The notes beneath the pieces are model-generated. The model saw only the letters and a program-made list of their open reading frames with translations. It made no database searches and had not been told where the DNA came from. This document shows, one piece after another, positions 1 to 7,645 of a DNA stretch of 33,229 bases. This DNA comes from Acholeplasmataceae bacterium (lineage in GTDB: Bacteria; Bacillota_I; Bacilli_A; Acholeplasmatales; Acholeplasmataceae), in assembly GCA_016934015.1 (NCBI GenBank), contig JAFGTQ010000052.1:1-33229 (forward strand), in the 5' to 3' direction. The first letter of the stretch is position 1. Each line of letters opens with the position of its first letter. The translations under genes and the position numbers were made by a program.

Positions 1-115
1 CGCTTAATTTTTAAGATTTCACATGATTAAACATAAACTATAACCTGTAAATTAAATAAAATAAGAATCTTTCATTTAATCAATTTAATCAACTATACTT
101 TACATGTTAAAATAA

Positions 116-124
116 TGGTATAAT
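116..124 (+). promoter_or_regulatory. Extended -10 promoter for the GGDEF/HD-GYP gene
   Basis: TATAAT at 119-124 is preceded by TGG at 116-118, giving an extended -10 element. TTTACA at 99-104 sits only 14 bp upstream, too close for a standard -35, so the extended -10 probably carries most of the recognition. The remainder of 1-185 is AT-rich and I see no gene in it. Confidence 0.5.
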
Positions 125-185
125 GTAAAAAATTAGATAGTATATATAATTTAACTTCGAATTACAATGGCAGGAGGGTAAAAAA

Positions 186-2651
186 ATGAAAAAACACATG
201 AGAACTATCGTACTTATGGGCATTGCTATTTTTTTAGGATTTGCAGCTTATCTTGTCCCATTTGGAACAACTTATCATTACTTTTTTGTGCATGGGCAAT
301 TTATTTTTATTGTTTTGATTATCATGCTCAAGCAAAAAAGAATTTTACCCATTTTGCTAGTTTTAATAACTGGACACATCATTGCTGATTATTTAGCTTC
401 TGGTATTGTTCCTCTTCAAACGATAACGGAATCTTTTGTGCAATTTTTAACTGCACTCATCCTATATACACTTTTACAACAGAGAGAAAAACAATCAAAA
501 AGATATGAAAATTTTATTGAATCGACCAAGATTGGTACTTGGGAATGGAATGTTCAGACAGGTGCTTGCAGTTTTAATGAATATTGGGCAAATATTTGTG
601 GTTATACACTTGATGAACTAAAACCTTTAAGTATTAAAACTTGGCAAAAATTATCACATCCAGATGACTTGTTGGAATCTGAAAATAAACTCAAGAAAAT
701 GTTTCAGAAGGAAACTGATTATTATGAACATCAAGTACGTATGCGTCACAAGGATGGTCATTGGGTTTGGGTTTTAGATCATGGGAAAGTCATGACTTGG
801 ACAGATGATCAGCAACCGTTAATTGTTGCTGGAACACATATCGATGTGACAAGAGAGATTGACATGAAAAATAACATTCAATATGTACGCGATTTAATGG
901 CTTACATTGTTGAAAATGCGAATGCTGCGGTAGCTGTTCACGATTTAAATTTAAATTATATCTATGTGAGCAAAAAATATTGTGAGGCCTATCAAGTAGA
1001 ATATGAAAACATCATTGGAAAACATCATTATGAAGTATTTCCGGATTTACCTCAAAAATGGAGAGATGTTCATCAAAGGGTACTAAAAGGAGAAATTATC
1101 AGTGATGACCGTGATCCATACCAGCGTATGGATGGACATACCGATTACACACGATGGGAATGTAGACCTTGGTATGAACAAGATGGTAAAATTGGTGGAT
1201 TAATTGTCTATACCGAAGTGATTAATGACCAAATTGAACGCGAACTTGAACTTGAAAAGTCAAAACAAACACTTCAAGATATTATGGATAGCTTACCTAT
1301 TGGAATTGCTTCTCATGATTTATCATCAAATCTTGATTTTGAGTACATGAATGATGTTTATCCAGAATTCTATGGAACGACGAAAGAACTTATTGAGGAA
1401 AAAGGATTTTGGGAAGCTGTTTATGAAGATCCAGAGTTTCGAGATGAGATTAGAAAACGTGTTGTCGATGACATTCAAAATTATGACGGAAATAGACTCG
1501 AGTGGTTGGATATTCCTTTAAAAAGAGAAGGTCAACCAACGAGATACGTATCTTCATTTGCAACTAAAATTCATAAAACTGGTAAAATGGTTTCAACGGT
1601 TATCGATGTGACCGATCGTATACTTAGAGAAGAAGAAATTCGCAAATTTGGTTATACAGATAGTTTATTAAATATTCCGAATCGATTATTTTTTACGGAT
1701 CAATTCAAAACATTAGATAAGGGAAATTTATTACCACTTACCGTAATTGTGATGGATATTAATGGTTTAAAAATTATCAATGATGCTTTTGGTATGGAAA
1801 AAGGAAATGACGCACTTAAACAAGTTGCTCATATGTTAATTCAAATTAAGCGTGAAAATGATGTCATCGCGCGTATTGGTGGAGATGAATTCGCAATGCT
1901 TTTATCAAATACCAATCAAGATGAGTTGGATGCGATTAAATCCACGCTTCATGAACTATCAAAAACTTTAAAAATACAAGATGTTAGTTATTCACTCGCC
2001 ATTGGAGTATCAACTAAAAATGATTTAAAAACAGATCTTTATGATACACTCAAACAAGCTGAAGAAGATATGTATCGCAAGAAAGTTCTTGAAGGACAAA
2101 GCATTCGCAATCGAGCAATCTTAAGTATCTTAAGCATGTTAACGGACAAATATGATGAAGAACGGATTCATTCTGAAAGAGTAAGTCAATATTGCATGAA
2201 AATTGGAGAAAATCTAAAACTGAATGCAGATGAACTCGAGGAATTGAAAATGGCTGGTATGCTTCATGATATTGGTAAAATTGCCATTCCTGATAGTATC
2301 TTAGATAAACCTGGGAAACTTACTGATGAAGAATGGATAATTATGAAACAACACACACTTTATGGCTATAATATCTTAAAAGCTGCAGATGAATATAGTA
2401 ATCTTGCAACCTATGCGCTTACCCATCATGAAAAATTTGATGGCACAGGATATCCTCAAGGAATAAAGGGTAAAAAGATACCATTATATTCACGGATTAT
2501 AAGTGTTGTTGACGCATATGAAGCGATGACATCAGATCGTGTATACCGCAAAGCAATGGATCAACAAGACGCAATTGATGAGCTTACTCGATGGTCTGGC
2601 AAACAGTTTGATCCTGAGATTGTTGATATATTTATTCATCAAGCTTTATAA
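186..2651 (+). CDS. Membrane-anchored PAS-PAS-PAS-GGDEF-HD-GYP cyclic-di-GMP signalling protein
   Basis: Predicted to make and break cyclic di-GMP in response to a sensed signal. Residues about 8-99 hold roughly four hydrophobic helices with no known sensor motif that I recognise. Three PAS-type modules follow at about 105-225, 232-350 and 363-485; the first is a PAS_3-like fold with a recognisable PAC end. The GGDEF domain (about 487-645) has an intact GGDEF signature at 565-569 and an RxxD inhibitory I-site at 556-559, exactly five residues upstream. The C-terminal HD-GYP domain (about 645-821) has HD at 694-695, HHExxDGxGYP at 747-757 and the expected helical core. Both catalytic signatures look intact, so the net direction cannot be read from sequence. 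The start is set by AGGAGG at 172-177, eight bases upstream. It stands alone, ending at a bidirectional terminator shared with the convergent amino-acid transporter operon. Confidence 0.93.
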   Translation: MKKHMRTIVLMGIAIFLGFAAYLVPFGTTYHYFFVHGQFIFIVLIIMLKQKRILPILLVLITGHIIADYLASGIVPLQTITESFVQFLTALILYTLLQQREKQSKRYENFIESTKIGTWEWNVQTGACSFNEYWANICGYTLDELKPLSIKTWQKLSHPDDLLESENKLKKMFQKETDYYEHQVRMRHKDGHWVWVLDHGKVMTWTDDQQPLIVAGTHIDVTREIDMKNNIQYVRDLMAYIVENANAAVAVHDLNLNYIYVSKKYCEAYQVEYENIIGKHHYEVFPDLPQKWRDVHQRVLKGEIISDDRDPYQRMDGHTDYTRWECRPWYEQDGKIGGLIVYTEVINDQIERELELEKSKQTLQDIMDSLPIGIASHDLSSNLDFEYMNDVYPEFYGTTKELIEEKGFWEAVYEDPEFRDEIRKRVVDDIQNYDGNRLEWLDIPLKREGQPTRYVSSFATKIHKTGKMVSTVIDVTDRILREEEIRKFGYTDSLLNIPNRLFFTDQFKTLDKGNLLPLTVIVMDINGLKIINDAFGMEKGNDALKQVAHMLIQIKRENDVIARIGGDEFAMLLSNTNQDELDAIKSTLHELSKTLKIQDVSYSLAIGVSTKNDLKTDLYDTLKQAEEDMYRKKVLEGQSIRNRAILSILSMLTDKYDEERIHSERVSQYCMKIGENLKLNADELEELKMAGMLHDIGKIAIPDSILDKPGKLTDEEWIIMKQHTLYGYNILKAADEYSNLATYALTHHEKFDGTGYPQGIKGKKIPLYSRIISVVDAYEAMTSDRVYRKAMDQQDAIDELTRWSGKQFDPEIVDIFIHQAL

Positions 2652-2682
2652 ATATTTAATATATAGATGTAACAATAAAAAG

Positions 2683-2705
2683 AGCGCATTTTTGTTAAAT
2701 GCGCT
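2683..2705. terminator. Bidirectional terminator hairpin
   Basis: GCGCATTT (2684-2691) pairs with AAATGCGC (2697-2704), extended by A2683-T2705, with A/T runs on both sides. It serves the GGDEF/HD-GYP gene on the plus strand and the minus-strand operon whose last stop codon lies at 2707-2709. Confidence 0.85.
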
Positions 2706-2706
2706 T

Positions 2707-3573
2707 TTATATTTTTGTCATTTTTATCCAATCTTCTGGAATAGGTGAAATTTGTGCCATGACTGCACCTAGTATTAATCCTCGATCTGAACTTGCCCCA
2801 CCGAGCTTTGCATTCCAATCGATGATTTCTTCATAAGATCTAGAGCGATAAAGCATGTGATAAATGAGAGGAATGGATTGAGGTAAGTGACATGCTGTAC
2901 CAGCATAATCACGAATAAATGATTTTGTATCATCCATTTTTATTGCTTGGGTAAGTTTTTCTTGATAGCTCTTTGGTGCAAACTGAATCGCTTCAGATAA
3001 AACATCACTTAAAGGTTTAGTCTTAATATGTTTAAAGATGTAATCAAACATCTGATAAAAATACTTGTAATCTTCAAGAGTTGTAAAAGCAGATGCAAGT
3101 TCCCAAGCTTTATCACGATTGATATTTAGTTCTTTACATACAAGATATGGGATGAATCCAACAAGATGGTCATCGCTAAGAGGTTGTTCATCCATAGTAA
3201 GATTTAAGTCTTTAATAAGTCTTTGAAGGATTAATCTTTTACCGTAAGTTTCAATATAACCCTCATAAGATCCACCGGGTTTTATATAATTATAAATTAA
3301 ATCTTCATAATCATTTTTTGATATCGTTGGATTCGATTTCATTTCTTTATAAAGCCATTTCAACATCATACCTTGTGTAGTAGAAGAACCAATTTTAGCA
3401 TGTGGATAAACATAGTAGGAAGGCGTTGCACGATCAAAATGTTTCTTCATTTGTTTATTGAATAATAAATTTTGTTCTTTGGATAACTTTTCCAGATAGT
3501 CACTATCATAAATCCAATGAAAACCGAGAGTTGCTGCATTTGCAACTAACGCGCCTTTAATATATTGATCCAT
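2707..3573 (-). CDS. ADP-ribosylglycohydrolase-fold protein, J1-crystallin-like clade
   Basis: A 288-residue protein with the all-helical ADP-ribosylglycohydrolase (ARH) layout. The N-terminal GALVANAATLGFHWIYD (7-23) resembles the ADAAxxPLHWIYD motif that I associate with J1-crystallin/SelJ-type relatives of ARH. The C-terminal LGGASSDRGLILGAVMA stretch matches the final ARH metal-site region, where true hydrolases carry a GGDxDT-like sequence. The second-site acidic residues are therefore changed, and hydrolase activity is uncertain. It begins three bases after the stop of the transporter ATPase and is the last gene of that operon; its ribosome binding site (AAAAGG) lies within the end of the ATPase gene. 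Its role beside an amino-acid transporter is unknown. The family assignment is fairly secure, the biochemical function is not. Confidence 0.72.
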   Translation of the reverse strand: MDQYIKGALVANAATLGFHWIYDSDYLEKLSKEQNLLFNKQMKKHFDRATPSYYVYPHAKIGSSTTQGMMLKWLYKEMKSNPTISKNDYEDLIYNYIKPGGSYEGYIETYGKRLILQRLIKDLNLTMDEQPLSDDHLVGFIPYLVCKELNINRDKAWELASAFTTLEDYKYFYQMFDYIFKHIKTKPLSDVLSEAIQFAPKSYQEKLTQAIKMDDTKSFIRDYAGTACHLPQSIPLIYHMLYRSRSYEEIIDWNAKLGGASSDRGLILGAVMAQISPIPEDWIKMTKI

Positions 3574-3576
3574 TAT

Positions 3577-4281
3577 TTATCGTACCTTTTGCATGAATGC
3601 TTTTAAAGATTCACTTTTGGGATGATCTAATATTTCTGGGGTTCCCATTTCAACAATTTCACCTTTATCCATATAAATCACATAGTCTGCAAAATCCTTA
3701 ACAAAACTCATGACATGAGTGACAAAGATAAAATCTTTTCCTAAACTCTTTAACTCTTCAACAGCTGTTAAAACTTCATGAGTTAAGATAGGATCTAGTG
3801 AAGAAGTAGGTTCATCTAAAAAGATGATATCAGGGTTAATCGATAAAGCTCTAGCTATCGATGCTCTTTGAGCTTGGCCACCAGAAACATTTTTTGGTAA
3901 TTTATTGACTTGATCTTCGAGATGAAGCATTGAAAGATACTTCAAAGCGATTTGTTCTGCTTGATTATTCTCATATCCACGTGTTTTTTCTAAAACTAAT
4001 GTAATATTTTGTTTTAAAGTAAGATGAGGGAATAAATTATGATGCTGAAAAACAAAACCGATTTTTTTTCGATACTCTTCTTCATTAACGGCGTGATCAT
4101 TGACGAAAAGTTCACCTGAACTGGGCTTTTCTAAACCCGATAATAAGCGAATTAAAGTTGATTTACCTGAACCTGAAACACCGATGATGGCAACAGAATG
4201 ATGTCCGTCTAAATTAAGCGATAAATCATGAAGAACTTCAACATCATAAAGATGAGAAACTTGATCGATTTTTATCTTCAT
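3577..4281 (-). CDS. Polar amino-acid ABC transporter ATP-binding protein
   Basis: ATPase of a polar amino-acid uptake (PAAT/GlnQ-like) transporter, acting at the inner face of the membrane. Numbered from the chosen start (234 residues): Walker A GVSGSGKST at 34-42, Q-loop Gln79, ABC signature VSGGQ at 132-136, Walker B IIFLDEP at 152-158, and an H-loop TH further on. A longer reading frame opens at a GTG at 4290, but the AAGGA ribosome binding site abuts that GTG with no room. The ATG at 4281-4279 has the right spacing and forms a classic ATGA overlap with the permease stop at 4280-4278. The tight coupling fits stoichiometric synthesis with the permease. Confidence 0.93.
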   Translation of the reverse strand: MKIKIDQVSHLYDVEVLHDLSLNLDGHHSVAIIGVSGSGKSTLIRLLSGLEKPSSGELFVNDHAVNEEEYRKKIGFVFQHHNLFPHLTLKQNITLVLEKTRGYENNQAEQIALKYLSMLHLEDQVNKLPKNVSGGQAQRASIARALSINPDIIFLDEPTSSLDPILTHEVLTAVEELKSLGKDFIFVTHVMSFVKDFADYVIYMDKGEIVEMGTPEILDHPKSESLKAFMQKVR

Positions 4282-5006
4282 AAAGCCCACTTCCTTTCAA
4301 TCACTTTTGCAGCTTGAGAAAGTGGAATTGTAATCATTAAGTAAAGAACCCACATTAAAACATAACCTTCGACAAACCGAAATGTTTGAGATTGAGCAAC
4401 TCTAATTGCATAGTAGAGTTCATTATAGGATAAAACATTTAATAACGCACTACCTTTAATAATCATCGATAGATTATTCATCATAGGGGGCATTAAAATT
4501 CGAATAACTTGAGGGATAATGATATATCGATACCTTTGATATGGAGTAAATCCAAACAAATCCATTGTCATGTATTGATCTCTTGAAATACTAGAAAATC
4601 CAGATTGATAAACGTTTTTCATATAGGGTGTCATATAGATGATTAATGCGATATAGCCCATTAGATTTCGATTATAAGTTCCAAAGGCAGGTCCGATTAA
4701 AAAAGCTGTGATGACAACGAGTACTAATAGAGGTGTTCCATAGATGATTTCAGTAAATACATCGGTAATTGCATTTAAATATTTAACCTTTGAAATACTA
4801 AATAAATAGAAGATGAAACCTAAGACTAAACTACCCAATAGAGCAACTGTTGAAACTAAGATGGTGTTACCTATGGCAGAACCGATTAAATCTTGGTAAG
4901 GTTTAAATGAAGCAATCGAAAAATTCTCGACTTGACGTGTAACCACAAAAAAGACGAGTGCTAAAACTGTTAAAATAGCAAGTGCATACGCGGTAATTTT
5001 ACGCAT
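4278..5006 (-). CDS. Polar amino-acid ABC transporter permease
   Basis: A 242-residue inner-membrane permease with about five hydrophobic helices: an N-terminal helix at about 6-23, a second at about 43-70, then a cluster. The EAA-loop-like segment (QYMTMDLFGFTPYQRYRYIIIPQ) is where the ATPase docks, in the position typical of HisM/GlnP-type permeases. Its start overlaps the end of the binding-protein gene by eight bases and its stop overlaps the ATPase start by four. Only one permease gene is present, so it probably acts as a homodimer. Substrate specificity cannot be deduced beyond a polar amino acid or a close analogue. Confidence 0.92.
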   Translation of the reverse strand: MRKITAYALAILTVLALVFFVVTRQVENFSIASFKPYQDLIGSAIGNTILVSTVALLGSLVLGFIFYLFSISKVKYLNAITDVFTEIIYGTPLLVLVVITAFLIGPAFGTYNRNLMGYIALIIYMTPYMKNVYQSGFSSISRDQYMTMDLFGFTPYQRYRYIIIPQVIRILMPPMMNNLSMIIKGSALLNVLSYNELYYAIRVAQSQTFRFVEGYVLMWVLYLMITIPLSQAAKVIERKWAL

Positions 5007-5805
5007 TAGTATAGAAATCTAAACCTTTTCCTAAATTTTCAAGTAATATTGGATTCCATTTATTAGCAAGTATTTCATATAACCCATTTGCTTGATTAAA
5101 TGTTTCGATAAAAGCATTCGCTTGTTCAACAAGTTCTGTATTTCCTTTTTTAACAGCCATTCCGATTGGGCTTGCTACAAAAGAATCCCATACAACTAAA
5201 GTCGATGTTGGATTTGCTTTATAACCATCAACAACTGGATTTGCACTCATCAATAATATATCCGCAGTCCCTTGAGCTACCTCTTCAACAGCAGTTCCTA
5301 AATCAGTCGCCTGAATGACATCTTTCCCGTAACTTTGAGGAATTGAAGAAGAAACTTGGGACGCAATACCCACAAATTTGGCACCATCAACAGCTAATAA
5401 TTCTTCAACAGTCGAATCACTTGTTAAATTATGTTCATTAGCGAACTGTTGGTTAACGAGAGAGATAATTTTAAAATAAAAGTATGGATTTGTAAAATCA
5501 ACAACTTCTAAACGTTCTGCAGTAATACTCATCGATGCGATAGCAATATCAATTTCTCCAGATTGAATTGCTGGAATAATTGAACCAAAATCTGTGTTAA
5601 CAATTTCAACTTCACGACCTAAGTACTCACCTAAAGCATAGGCAATATCAACTGATATACCCTCGGGGTTATTATCTAAATCCACTGTTTCAAACGGTGG
5701 ATATTTTAAATCCATACCGACACGTAAAACAGTATCGTTTGATGTACATGAGCTTAAGATCAGTATTGAAAATATTAAAGTAAGAATAAAGATTGATTTT
5801 TTCAT
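4999..5805 (-). CDS. Amino-acid ABC transporter substrate-binding lipoprotein
   Basis: Extracellular solute-binding protein (SBP_bac_3, GlnH-like), 268 residues. A lipoprotein signal peptide ends in LSSC with Cys20 as the lipidated residue, so it is anchored on the outer face of the membrane, as usual in Gram-positive relatives. The mature domain begins with the family pattern RVGMDLKYPPFE and contains DIAYALGEYLGREVE and GEIDIAIASMSITAERLEVVDFTNPYF, the ligand-contact segments of the family. First gene of the minus-strand operon binding protein-permease-ATPase-ARH-like. AAGGAG lies eight bases before the start. The ligand is not identifiable from sequence alone. Confidence 0.93.
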   Translation of the reverse strand: MKKSIFILTLIFSILILSSCTSNDTVLRVGMDLKYPPFETVDLDNNPEGISVDIAYALGEYLGREVEIVNTDFGSIIPAIQSGEIDIAIASMSITAERLEVVDFTNPYFYFKIISLVNQQFANEHNLTSDSTVEELLAVDGAKFVGIASQVSSSIPQSYGKDVIQATDLGTAVEEVAQGTADILLMSANPVVDGYKANPTSTLVVWDSFVASPIGMAVKKGNTELVEQANAFIETFNQANGLYEILANKWNPILLENLGKGLDFYTNA

Positions 5806-5838
5806 TAAAATGCTCCTTTTTATATACGCTATAAATTA

Positions 5839-5867
5839 ATTATAAGGTAAAAAGATTTGACACTCAA
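5839..5867 (-). promoter_or_regulatory. Promoter of the amino-acid transporter operon
   Basis: On the minus strand TTGAGT (5867-5862) is followed by a 17-bp spacer and a perfect TATAAT (5844-5839). The start codon at 5805 lies about 30 bases downstream, with a clean AAGGAG ribosome binding site. Confidence 0.7.
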
Positions 5868-5885
5868 AGAATTTGCAACTATAAA
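5857..5885 (+). promoter_or_regulatory. Overlapping plus-strand promoter-like sequence
   Basis: TTGACA (5857-5862), a 17-bp spacer and TATAAA (5880-5885) make a near-consensus promoter pointing away from the amino-acid operon, sharing its -35 region. It would transcribe about 190 bases of leader before arsR, which already has a closer promoter. It could serve a short leader RNA, a second ars promoter, or be fortuitous. I see no gene and no known riboswitch in 5886-6005. Confidence 0.4.
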
Positions 5886-6005
5886 ATCAAGTTTCATCTA
5901 CTTACACGCAAAATAAGCCTTCGTAATGCGAACAAATATACAATTTAAGTTGGATGACATTGCCCTTTTCTTATGTAACTTTTTTGTAAAATTTGATTTA
6001 ATATA

Positions 6006-6033
6006 TTTACAAAGAAAAATGTCGTGTTATAAT
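6006..6033 (+). promoter_or_regulatory. Promoter of the ars operon
   Basis: TTTACA (6006-6011), a 16-bp spacer and TATAAT (6028-6033) precede arsR. Transcription would start near 6040, just upstream of the inverted repeat at 6046-6069. Confidence 0.75.
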
Positions 6034-6045
6034 ATAGATGAATTT

Positions 6046-6069
6046 AAATATAGATAATCATCGATATTT
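6046..6069. promoter_or_regulatory. Probable ArsR operator (inverted repeat)
   Basis: AAATATAGAT (6046-6055) and ATCGATATTT (6060-6069) form a 10-bp inverted repeat with one mismatch and a four-base gap. It lies between the inferred transcription start and the arsR ribosome binding site. AT-rich interrupted palindromes in this position are typical of ArsR/SmtB repressors, which leave DNA on binding As(III). Confidence 0.6.
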
Positions 6070-6081
6070 AGGAGTGAACAT

Positions 6082-6369
6082 ATGAACACTGATTATGCTA
6101 CGTTATTTAAAGCTTTATCGGATGGAAATCGTTTATTGATTTTAAAGCTTTTAATTCAGGGCGAAACATGCGGATGCACACTGATTGATAAATTACCGAT
6201 TACTCAGCCCACACTTTCGTATCATTTAAAAATATTGACAGAAGCGGGATTAACAAAGGCTTACAAAGAAGGCACATGGGTTAAACACCATGTAGATCAC
6301 GATAAAATTGATTTAATCATCAAATATCTCGTTGACCTAAAGAATGAGGAAACAGCATGCAACTTATAA
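6082..6369 (+). CDS. arsR: ArsR-family arsenic-responsive repressor
   Basis: A 95-residue winged-helix repressor that senses trivalent arsenic. The recognition helix region TQPTLSYHLKILTEAGL (about 41-57) is typical of ArsR. Cys30 and Cys32 (TCGC) sit where ArsR proteins carry the ELCVCDL thiols; Cys93 near the C-terminus could be a third ligand. First gene of a six-gene cluster whose products all fit arsenic handling. AGGAG lies about eight bases before the ATG. The probable operator at 6046-6069 implies autoregulation. Its 3' end overlaps the next gene by 13 bases. Antimony sensing is also possible, as for many ArsR proteins. Confidence 0.93.
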   Translation: MNTDYATLFKALSDGNRLLILKLLIQGETCGCTLIDKLPITQPTLSYHLKILTEAGLTKAYKEGTWVKHHVDHDKIDLIIKYLVDLKNEETACNL

Positions 6370-7391
6370 GCGATTTTTTCACATTTTTTAATGATCAGTT
6401 TCTTAAAATGAAATGGCTTGACCAAAGTGTACGTTGGTTTTTTGGTGATGTTTTAAATATAGATAGGAACTCCATGCTTTTCGAAAGTCTATCATTCTTT
6501 GTTTATGATGTCATCAAAATATTTATTCTCTTGTCGATTTTAATTTTTATTGCTTCATATATACAATCATTTTTTTCACCAGAGAGAACACGTAAAATTC
6601 TTTCGAATCACCATGGTATAGGAGCAAATCTTTTCGGAGCTTTATTAGGCACAGTCACACCTTTTTGTTCTTGTTCATCCATTCCTATTTTTATTGGCTT
6701 TACAAAAGCTGGTTTACCACTAGGGGTGACATTTTCATTTTTGATTTCTTCACCTTTGGTGGATCTCGCATCTGTTATTCTTCTAGCGAGTATCTTTAAT
6801 TGGAAAATAGCGATTGCATATGTTGTCGTCGGTTTAGTAATCGCTGTAATTGGTGGAAGCCTCATTAGTTTCTTAAAAATGGAAAAATACGTTGAATCAT
6901 TTGTGATGGAAAATCGACAAATCATCAATGAAAATGATGAAGAAATTGATCCATCAGTCATGACGAAAAAAGAGCGTATAACTTACAGTTTTGAACAGGT
7001 TAAAGAAATAATTCATCGAGTATGGATTTATATCCTTATCGGTGTTGGTATTGGAGCTATCATTCATGGATTTATTCCCCAATCGTGGATTGAAAGTGTT
7101 TTGGGTGATAAAAATCCATTCTCAGTTATTTTAGCTACGTTAATGGGAATACCCATGTATGCTGATATTTTTGGAACCTTACCAATTGCAGAAGCACTTG
7201 TATTTAAAGGCGTGAATATCGGAACTGTTTTAGCCTTCATGATGGCGGTAACCGCTTTATCATTACCTTCACTTATTATGCTTAAAAAAGTCGTAAAAAC
7301 AAAATTATTACTTACATTTTTAGGAATTGTTACGATTGGAATCATTATCATGGGTTACTTATTTAATGGATTTAGTTACTTATTCATATAA
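6357..7391 (+). CDS. arsP: ArsP-type permease (DUF318), probable organoarsenical exporter
   Basis: A 344-residue integral membrane protein of the DUF318/UPF0718 permease family with about eight to ten helices. The hallmark TPFCSCSSIP motif is intact, with Cys104 and Cys106. Characterised ArsP proteins export trivalent organoarsenicals such as methylarsenite, and their conserved cysteines take part. A second conserved segment (NPFSVILATLMGIPMYADIFGTLP) marks the paired half of the permease. Overlap with arsR (13 bases) and a downstream thioredoxin-like gene suggest coupled expression. The assignment to arsenic rests on this operon; other DUF318 permeases have unknown substrates. Confidence 0.85.
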   Translation: MQLISDFFTFFNDQFLKMKWLDQSVRWFFGDVLNIDRNSMLFESLSFFVYDVIKIFILLSILIFIASYIQSFFSPERTRKILSNHHGIGANLFGALLGTVTPFCSCSSIPIFIGFTKAGLPLGVTFSFLISSPLVDLASVILLASIFNWKIAIAYVVVGLVIAVIGGSLISFLKMEKYVESFVMENRQIINENDEEIDPSVMTKKERITYSFEQVKEIIHRVWIYILIGVGIGAIIHGFIPQSWIESVLGDKNPFSVILATLMGIPMYADIFGTLPIAEALVFKGVNIGTVLAFMMAVTALSLPSLIMLKKVVKTKLLLTFLGIVTIGIIIMGYLFNGFSYLFI

Positions 7392-7404
7392 AGGAGAATG
7401 AAAG

Positions 7405-7644
7405 ATGAATATTAAGATTTTAGGATCAGGATGTCAAAATTGCAAAAAATTGTATGAGAATGCAAAAGATGCAGTTAAAGCATCTCAAATTGACGCAAGC
7501 ATCGATTACGTTACAGATTTTAAAGAAATTGCGAAATATAATTTAATGCGTACTCCGGGATTAATCATTAATCAAAAAGTTGTATCTTATGGTAAAGTTT
7601 GTACAAAAGAAGAAATCATACAACTAATCAATCAGAGTATGTAA
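7405..7644 (+). CDS. Small thioredoxin-like redox protein, copy 1
   Basis: A 79-residue glutaredoxin/thioredoxin-fold protein of the small 'redox-active disulfide protein' type. It starts with a beta strand leading into the active site CQNC (Cys10, Cys13), has the cis-proline segment RTPGLIINQ, and ends in a helix. A third cysteine lies in the KVCTKEE segment. AAGGAG overlaps the end of arsP, eight bases before the ATG. The position directly after the permease suggests thiol delivery, reduction of permease cysteines, or electron supply to ArsC; the exact role is inference. Confidence 0.85.
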   Translation: MNIKILGSGCQNCKKLYENAKDAVKASQIDASIDYVTDFKEIAKYNLMRTPGLIINQKVVSYGKVCTKEEIIQLINQSM

Positions 7645-7645
7645 T

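Noticed and set aside
4282-4290. GTG start for the amino-acid transporter ATPase
   Set aside because: The ribosome binding site directly abuts this GTG, whereas the ATG at 4281 has correct spacing and an ATGA overlap with the permease stop.
6608-7351. Antisense open frames on the minus strand across arsP
   Set aside because: They lie entirely inside arsP, have low-complexity Lys/Ile/Pro-rich translations, and lack ribosome binding sites; shadows of a well-supported gene.
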